Source: Aulostomus chinensis
Taxonomy: Eukaryota; Chordata; Actinopteri; Syngnathiformes; Aulostomidae
Assembly: GCA_037954235.1 (NCBI GenBank)
Contig: JBBMOA010000004.1
Location: forward strand, 932,501 to 996,500
Length of the DNA: 64,000 bases
Direction of reading: 5' to 3'
Shown: positions 57,085-64,000 of the stretch, one piece after another
Position numbering within the stretch: position 1 is the first letter of the stretch
Layout of the letters: the number at the start of each line of letters is the position of its first letter
Translations under genes and position numbers: made by a program
The notes under the pieces: generated by a model
The model's input: the letters and a program-made list of their open reading frames with translations, nothing else
What the model was told of the DNA's origin: nothing
The model's database searches: none

Positions 57085-60000
57085 TTACTTTTTTTTTAAT
57101 ATATATTTTTATTGACAATTTTTCAACAGTTCAAAAAACAAACAATTTAGACATACTTAGACAGAAAAGGTGAGTAAATAAATAAAACCTGACGCACATC
57201 AAGTAGTACAAAAACAAAATGTACAAAAAGAGGCTTTGTGTGTTGTCATGATCTGACGTGTCCACTTGTGAGTTCCACTTGCAGTATGCAGAAAAAGGTA
57301 TCCTTGGGGGGGGGGTAGCTACAGATCCAGGTAGCTGGTAGCTACAGATCCATACACAACAAAATTTCTGAGAGTTGTTAGATAACTCGTATCCCAGTTT
57401 TTCAATGTGTAGAATTCCTACGAAATCCTTCAGCCAGGCTTCGAACTTTGGTGGTGTATCAGATTTCCACAGTCTCAGAATACACCTCTTTGCCATAACC
57501 ATGCCGTAGGCTATCACTGTTCTGACATTTCGACTCATTACATCAAGGGTATTAGAAAAACCAAATAAAGCAACTTCAGGATCAGGATCCAGGTTTAATT
57601 TGAGAGCAAGAGAATACCATCTAAAAATAGAATAACAGAAATTTTGAATCTCAGAGCACAGCCAAAATTGATGTGCCAGTGTGCTATCTGACTTCTTGCA
57701 TCTTTCACATAGTGGGGAGGTTTGGAGGAAGATTTTATGCAGCTTAACCTTAGAGTAGTGTAGCCTGTACATGACTTTAAATTGGATCAATTGTAATCTA
57801 GCATTGATTGAGCAGAAGTGAATGTCATTTAAAGCCTGTTTCCATATGTCATCTTGAATTGAGATGTTGAGATCGGTCTCCCACATTTGTTTAAATTTAG
57901 CAGCAGGTTGTGCAGATTTGTGGGAGAAAATGCTGACCAGTTTTGAAATCAAACCTTTCGCTTCTGGGGAGCCAAGAAGAAGTTTAAAGATAGAATTTTC
58001 TTCCGGCAGAGAGCTAGATGATGAGATATTTTGTCTGATATAGTGACGTATTTGTAGATACCTGAGGAAATGTGATTTTGATAGGTCATATTTTTTTTGT
58101 AGTAATTAAAATGAACAGAGATGTTTATCAATATAAAGGTCTTTTATGGACTTTAGTCCTTTCCTATCCCACTCTTGGAAAGCTGCATCTGTATATGAGG
58201 GGAGAAATACATGATTATGCCATATAGGAGCATGTACCGATGTCTCAGGGAGTTCACAAAATTTTCTAATCTGTGCCCATATTTTTTGAATGATTATCAT
58301 ATAGTGCTCTCCCTTACAGGAGGCCCTTGACCTTGGGGGTGAGAAGAGAATTGCTCTGAGGGAGGTGTTCTGGGGTAGACTCTGTTCTATTGCGAACCAG
58401 GATGGTATCTCAGTCTGTGGATCAGGATCATCAGACAGCTGCCAATAAACAATCACTCTACTATTAGCGGCCCAGTAATCGTGTAGTAAGTTTGGCAGGC
58501 CTAGGCCTTCAAGTTCTTTTGGCTTTTGAAGTTGTCGTTTAGAAGTCCTGTGAGATTTATAACCCCAGATAAATGGTAAAATCACAGTATCAATCATTTA
58601 AAAAAAAGACATAGGTATGAAAATTGGAATATTTTGAAACATATACAAAAATCTTGGTAGAGAAACCATTTTAATTGTATTTATGCGGCCTATCAATGAC
58701 AGAGGGAGGGTTCTCCATTTAATGATGTGCTTTTTAAGGGTTTCTAATCTTTCCATGAAGTTATATTTAAAGAGTAGTTCTGGTTTTTTAGTGAGTTTAA
58801 TGCCTAGGTACTTAACACAAACTTTTGAAATAAAATTGAGTCAAGGTCATGAATGTGGGCTCTAGATCCACTGTAAGCGGTAAAAGATCACTTTTTTGCC
58901 AGTTTATGGTGTATCCTGAAACTGTGCCAAACTCATTTATGACATCAAGTAAATATGGAATAGATGATTCGGGATCTGTCAGAAGGATAGCAATGTCATC
59001 AGCATAAAGCGAAATTTTGTGATCAATACCGTGATAGGTTTAATGAACCTATTTTCCCTCACACTAATTGCTAGGAATTCAATGGCTAGTGCATGGTGAG
59101 AGGGGACACCCTTGACAAGTGACCCTCTCGAGTGCAAAGGGGTGTGATCTGTCCTGATTAGTAATAACTGAGGCAGTTAGGTTAAAATCGGCCATCCGTA
59201 TCCAGGAGACAAAGATGTCTCCTAAACCAAACGATTCCATCACTTTGAGCAGGTACCCCCACTCAACCTGGTCAAAAGCCTTCTCAGCATCCAAACATAA
59301 AATGGCTTGTTTTGATCCAGTAGCATATTCATAATACATAACATTTAGTAAACACCTTGTGTTAAAAAAAAGAATACCTATTTGGAATAAACCCTGTTTG
59401 ATCGTTGTGAATGAGGGATTCAATATCTAGATTTAGCCCATTGGCTAATATTTTAGTGAAGATCTTGAAGTCCATATTGAGCATCGAGATTGGACGGTAA
59501 GAGGCGGGATTTGTGTCATCTCTGTCCGGTTTAAGTATGAGAGCGATGTTTGCATTATATAGTGTCGGTGGTAGTTTTTCTATCTCAGTGGAGTGAGATA
59601 GCATCCTAAACAAGAGTGGGGATATCTGTCTAGAATTTTTTTTTATAAAACTCTTCTCCAAAACCGTCCGGCCCTGGGGCCTTTCCAATGCTAAAAGATT
59701 TGATGGAGTCAGTCACTTCGTTTAGTGTCATCGCCGCATTCAGAGCCTCTCTCGAGGTGCCATCTAATAGGAATAGGAACTTTTTTAAGCCACAAATCTA
59801 CATCACCCTTTGCTTTGGTTTTGTATAGGTCTTGGTAAAACTCCATGAACTGCTTGTTTATTAATTTCAGGTGAGTAAGTAAATCTCCAGTATTAGATCT
59901 AATTCGATGTATAGCCCTATTATTTTGCTGCCCCCGAAGTTGGCAGGTTAGCAACGTATGTGGTTGTCTCCAAGTTCAAAATAGCATGACCGCAGATGGG

Positions 60001-60245
60001 ACAGTTGGTCGCTTACTTGTTTGGTTAAGATTATGTTATACTCATATTTAAGATAAATAAGTTCCAGTAGAATTTGTTTATCATTGCTTTGTTTATATTG
60101 TGCTTCCAGTTGGGATAACTTACTATCAATTTCAAGCAGTCTTGAGTTTCTCGATTTCTTTAAAGGGGGACATTTTACCATTAATATGGAACAGAACAAG
60201 TTTGCCACTTTTAAGGATCTTTTTTCTTGCATATTGGTTTCCCAT
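57085..60245 (-). pseudogene. L1-type LINE ORF2, frameshifted and partly deleted
   Basis: Minus strand. From 60232 down: pre-RT coil (SKLSQLEAQYKQSNDKQILL), RT start (TLYNANIALILKPDRD, SYRPISMLNMDFKIFTKILA, HNDQTGFIPNRYSFF), ILCLDAEKAFDQVEWGYLLK, CQGCPLSP, then LYADDIAILL around 58995-59020, LPNLLHDYWAANSRVIVYW (about 58500) and the L1 C-terminal region (FKVMYRLHYSKVKLHK, CERCKKSDSTLAHQFWLC) near 57700. A T-run (57087-57097) marks the poly-A at the 3' end. At least five frames are needed, so it is inactive. Confidence 0.9.
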
Positions 60246-60814
60246 CACATTATCTGGTTACATTAGGTCATGAATGGTATCCTTGGTATCCTTTTGTTCA
60301 TTAGTTACCGTTTTCATATTAAAATAAAAAAAATATGTTTCAGCTAATGGCTTTAAAAGAGGTTTTAGAGGAGTGCTTAGATGAAATAGAAATGGCCTTT
60401 TGCCCCAAAGAGTAATGAAGCAGGAAATGCAATCAACAATGCCTTAGTTTAGTGATTCATTGTTAGCCGATTCATTGCCATTGACATTCAATGGCAAGTT
60501 TTGTTTATAGTCTATGAAGGGAACATGAATCATTAGATTATTTAGAAGTATTAAACTTTTAAAGATAGGAAAGAAGGAGGAGAACTTGAAGGAAATCCTT
60601 GAACAGCCTGAAAGGAAATCCATAAAGACATCCCGAGCAGCAGAAAAGATGCTCCCACTCGGCAAAGCATTCACTCTATCTTCAGTGCCAATACAAAGCC
60701 TGTCATTGTCATGTCAAGAATGGTCAGTGAGAAAGCAGATGGTAATTTATGGTTCTGCAGTAGCCTGTGCAAAAGTCATGTTAATATTTCTATGAATAGG
60801 GAGGTGTGAGGGAG
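60246..60814. other. flank, nothing recognised
   Basis: No coding exon or element recognised between the L1 and the L2 tail. Confidence 0.4.
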
Positions 60815-60876
60815 ACTTTGAGACAAACTGTTCGTGAAAACGGGCTATACAAATAAAATTGCCTTGCCTTGCCTTG
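60815..60876 (+). mobile_element. very short L2 3' end copy
   Basis: The 62 bases CTTTGAGACAAACTG ... AAATTGCCTTGCC match the last bases of the L2 at 50330-52451, with only the terminal stem and (CCTTG)n tail. A strongly 5'-truncated insertion. Confidence 0.85.
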
Positions 60877-60990
60877 ACTAAAGCACAGATGGTTAACTTG
60901 TGAGGATTCTGATGCTTAAGGGGAAACTTCTTTCAACTGCCTGACTTTTACCAATTCATTCGTGGAGCAGACTGAACTTCTGCATTTTCC

Positions 60991-62701
60991 AACCCAGTCT
61001 CATGTCATAAAGTGAAAAGGCTATGTTTGTCCACAGTGCAAAACGTATCAATTCTACGATAAAGGCCTAAAAATTGTGAAATGTGTACGTTTTTTTCCCC
61101 TATTCTTTTCTATTGGAACGCTGGTAGGTCATGTGACTCTTTCATGCGGGCCTCTCAAAACAAAAATATGGCGGCCGCTCCTGTCATACATACACCAAAC
61201 TTTACACACATAGTATAATGCCCCAGAGTAGCATGTGCTGGGAATTTCAGCCATCTAGGTGCGAAGGGGCCCAAGCACGGTCCCGGGGAATCCACTAACC
61301 CTAAGGGACTCCTCAAAGTCTGGCCCTGCTTCCCTGGTTTCATTTGAGCTGAAGCCACCAAAAGTAACACCAATGATTGATGTCAGTGAGAGGACAGATT
61401 CTGACATTTTCAGCCATCTAGAAGTTTACAGAGCTGAAACACAAGACCCCAAAGCCCCAATCATTGATTGCCTGAATGATTGATTTACCCCAGAAGAGGA
61501 ACAGCTTTGTTGGAGCACTAAAAATACAAATATCAGAATGAAAAAAGTTACATTTGACAAGAAATTACATGACATTACCAGCACAATATATGAAGAACAG
61601 TTAGGATAAATTTAACTTGCCAAATAGTTAATTAATTAGTTAGTTAAATTAATTTGTAGATTGTCTTATTAATCAAAAGATAAAGTGTTAAAAATGTTAG
61701 TTTTTTTTCCTAGGAGTGAGCGATAACTTCCGAATTTTCTCACGGAAGAACGGGAGGCTGACTTCCACGGAAGCGGATATATGGAATTCCTGGCGCAACT
61801 CAGATAACAACGCAATGTAACGACAAAATACAATAACATGAACGCCATTTAGGTTTCCGTGGGTTGAACCATAACAACTGCAGAAAACGTGACACTGTAA
61901 CGACTCTCTTCCCAGAGGTGAAAGATTCATCGTAATAATGAACAAATCAAAGATTATATACAAGAACTGAGCAAATATTATGAAAAGAAAATGTATTTTT
62001 CTCGCCAGAAATGTCCTTGAAATGCTTTTTTAAATCAAACCCATCTTGGAATGACACTCGTCTGTAATGGCGTCCTTAGCAACCACCGTAACAACAGCAG
62101 AAAACGTGACACTAACGACTCTCTTCCCAGAGGTGAAAGATTCATCGTAATAATGAACAAATCAAAGATTATATACAAGAACTGAGCAAATATTATGAAA
62201 AGAAAATGTATTTTTCTCGCCAGAAATGTCCTTGAAATGCTTTTTTAAATCAAACCCATCTTGGAATGACACTAGTCTGTAATGGCGTCCTTAGCAACCA
62301 CCGTAACAACAGCAGAAAACGTGACACTAACGACTCTCTTCCAAGAGGTGAAAGATTCATCGTAATTACGAACAAACCAAAGATTAAACACAAGAATATA
62401 AGAGCAAATATTATGAAAATAAAATGTATATTTCTCACTAGAAATGTCATCAGAATGCTTTATTAAATCAAAACTATCTTGGAATAAGGCACTTTCCTCC
62501 GAAAATGACAGGAGCAGCCGCCATGTTTTTGTTTTGAGAGGCCCGCATGAAAGAGTCACATGACCTACCAGCGTTCCAATTGAAAAGAATAGAGGGAAAA
62601 AACGTACACATTTCACAATTTTTAGGCCTTTATCGTAGAACTGATACGTTTTGACCTGTGAACAAACGTAGCCTTTTCATGTTTTGACATGAGACTGGGT
62701 T
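60991..62701. mobile_element. long-terminal-inverted-repeat DNA element
   Basis: Terminal inverted repeats of nearly 200 bp: AACCCAGTCTCATGTCA at 60991 and its reverse complement ending at 62701. Shared inside are AAGGCCTAAAAATTGTGAAA, GAACGCTGGTAGGTCA and the GAAAGAGTCACATGAC motif. The interior (about 61190-62500) holds a tandem array and no transposase. It resembles a foldback-type non-autonomous element; its autonomous partner is unknown to me. Confidence 0.85.
61872..62485. repeat. tandem array of a ~215-bp unit, about 2.9 copies
   Basis: The block CAGAAAACGTGACACT recurs at 61881, 62098 and 62313, each followed by CGACTCTCTTCC[CA]AGAGG, then AAATGTATTTTTCTCGCCAG and the GGAATGACACT..TGTAATGGCG piece. 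The third unit is more diverged (AACACAAGAATATAAGAG), suggesting that the first two are the younger pair. Confidence 0.9.
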
Positions 62702-63900
62702 GCATTTTCTGTGCCCACCTGAACAGAATATTTGAACTGGCAGATCAATATCATAACAGCCTGCCCACCATATGGTGTACAACACAAATGATTTCCATAT
62801 GATTACAAATCACTCCCTCCTATTCCCCTATGTATTTAAGAGGCATAATCTGTTAACATGTTTACATACATCTTAATTCTTATCCTCTCATTTCTCTATC
62901 TAGCAATTACTAGCTCAAAGCACAAGTTAGTCCTTGTTGTTATCGTAACCCATGTTCAGCACTAGGGTTTGATACCAAACTTCAGAACAACATTCAGCAC
63001 CTAAGGATTTAATGTCAATGTCAGTCAGCCAATAAGCATGCAGCATGCTTGCCAGGACCTAAAGATGCTGTCAGTGATTTGCCATATATTCTGACAGTTG
63101 TGTTCCTACATAAAGGAAAAAATATTGTTTCACAGCACAGACTAGTATTCAGCAGAATAGTAATCACACTTTTTAAGTTACAACTATCAAGTTCTTCATC
63201 AGTTCAAGAAACAAAATATGTTTCCTCCCTCCAGAGTTATTTGCATGTTCACTGGTGGAAAGTCATTCCTGCATTGCACTCACACTATCAATTTAGCTGT
63301 AGAATAGCCAGTCCAAAGCACTGTTGACGGATTGGTTTTGCTTTGTTTCTGTAATTCGGGAAAGCCTAACTGTGTTTTATATGGAACTTAAGGAGCTTTC
63401 ATGTTTCTATCATGTATCTGTCTCCCTGCCTATAGCTGTCTCATGCTTGTGTTTCTGTTGAGAGTAGAAACAGACTCCCTTCTGTCCATGGCTTTGATAA
63501 GATTCATGCTTTGGTTATCAGCCTGCAGAAACCCTCCCACTACAGATACATGCAATTAGTTCAGTAAAGTCACATCAGGGACTGTGCAATGCAACTGTTC
63601 AGTTTGTTAAAAGAAGAACCACGATTTGTGTTAACTATACAAAAAATCCTTCACTCAGTGTAAACAAAAACCAAGAAAAAGCTCTTAAGTGTGAAGCTTC
63701 ATCGCAAAGACAAGCCTAAAGAACAAATATTTGACAATATATGACAGAAACGGTGAATGTCTTAAAGCGGAAGTGCACACAGTAGCATCGACTCTAGATT
63801 TGCATCAGCCGGCGTCTTCGTCTGACATGCCATCTTCTACACCCACTCTTGTTTCCTGTTTAGAGACCAGCTCACTTACAGACACAGAAAAAAAAAACAT
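62702..63900. other. flank, nothing firmly recognised
   Basis: AT-rich sequence up to the possible edge exon. A CT-rich stretch with the ETS-like motif CGGAAGT (63768-63774) and a short minus-strand ATG frame (ATGGCATGTCAGACG at 63831) are present but prove nothing. Confidence 0.35.
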
Positions 63901-63998
63901 ACCGTGTTGAAGGAGGTGATTTTGCTGCTGCTACCACGTCTTGGTCACTATAAAGCTGGTACGACAAGCCACTGTGCTTAGACCCATCAAAGACACAC
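63901..63998 (-). CDS. possible exon at the right edge, unidentified
   Basis: On the minus strand a frame stays open from the window edge (QCVFDGSKHSGLSYQLYS, then DQDVVAAAKSPPSTR) to a consensus donor CG|GTATGT at about 63901, leaving two bases. I do not recognise the peptide. Its phase does not fit directly to the 41177 or 38798 exons, so it may belong to another gene, be a non-coding 5' exon of osbpl8, or be chance: 32 open codons is weak evidence. Confidence 0.25.
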
Positions 63999-64000
63999 TG

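Noticed and set aside
1..64000. CRISPR arrays, operons, phage or other bacterial systems
   Set aside because: The window is vertebrate nuclear DNA; the regular repeats seen are SINEs, satellites and TIRs, with no spacer-repeat structure.

Overview
The window is genomic DNA from a ray-finned fish, probably a percomorph teleost. It is AT-rich, has compact vertebrate-type exons with GT..AG borders, and is crowded with transposable elements typical of teleosts: tRNA-derived SINEs, L2/CR1- and L1-type LINEs, Tc1/mariner and hAT elements. No bacterial, organellar or viral gene organisation is seen. The species cannot be named from this sequence alone.

One protein-coding gene dominates and runs on the minus strand: osbpl8 (oxysterol-binding protein-related protein 8, ORP8). 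Reading from high to low coordinates there are 13 shared coding exons (17562-17635 down to 1571-1668) preceded by two alternative 5' exons (38798-38965 and 28238-28388). All internal junctions join in phase, and the spliced product from the nearer start is 583 residues. These cover the basic N-terminal region, the complete PH domain, the acidic linker and about two thirds of the sterol/phospholipid-transfer (ORD) domain, including the EQVSHHPP signature. The rest of the ORD and the C-terminal membrane anchor lie beyond position 1. In known family members ORP8 sits in the ER and exchanges phosphatidylserine for PI4P at ER-plasma membrane contacts.

The most interesting gene feature is the internal first exon at 28238-28388. 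Its start (MMKEEGLLSRRRFS, later GRKLIRN and NELSP) resembles the N-terminus of the paralogue ORP5, although the downstream protein is ORP8. It is spliced in the same phase as the classical ORP8 5' exon at 38.8 kb. The gene therefore appears to offer two promoters and two N-termini. A 37-bp candidate exon (41177-41213) fits in phase further upstream.

Region by region: 1-17.6 kb holds the exon-dense part of osbpl8, with introns carrying SINEs, a CR1/L2-type LINE (4.2-5.65 kb), a teleost repeat with a GAAA tail (10.6-11.5 kb), a non-autonomous hAT with a perfect 8-bp target duplication (12.47-13.27 kb) and a LINE fragment (13.6-14.2 kb). The 17.6-28.2 and 28.4-38.8 kb stretches are large introns with few repeats and a probable solo LTR. 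Beyond 41 kb lies probable 5' intron or flank packed with repeats: a templated duplication (39.46 to 42.90 kb), a Tc1 element (44.5-45.6 kb), a LINE with RT and endonuclease (46.4-49.5 kb), a nearly intact L2 (50.3-52.45 kb) beside Harbinger and hAT protein remnants, a broken L1 (57.1-60.2 kb) and a long-TIR element with internal 215-bp tandem repeats (61.0-62.7 kb). The repeats are independent insertions. Apart from their positions near exons, no functional link to osbpl8 can be claimed.
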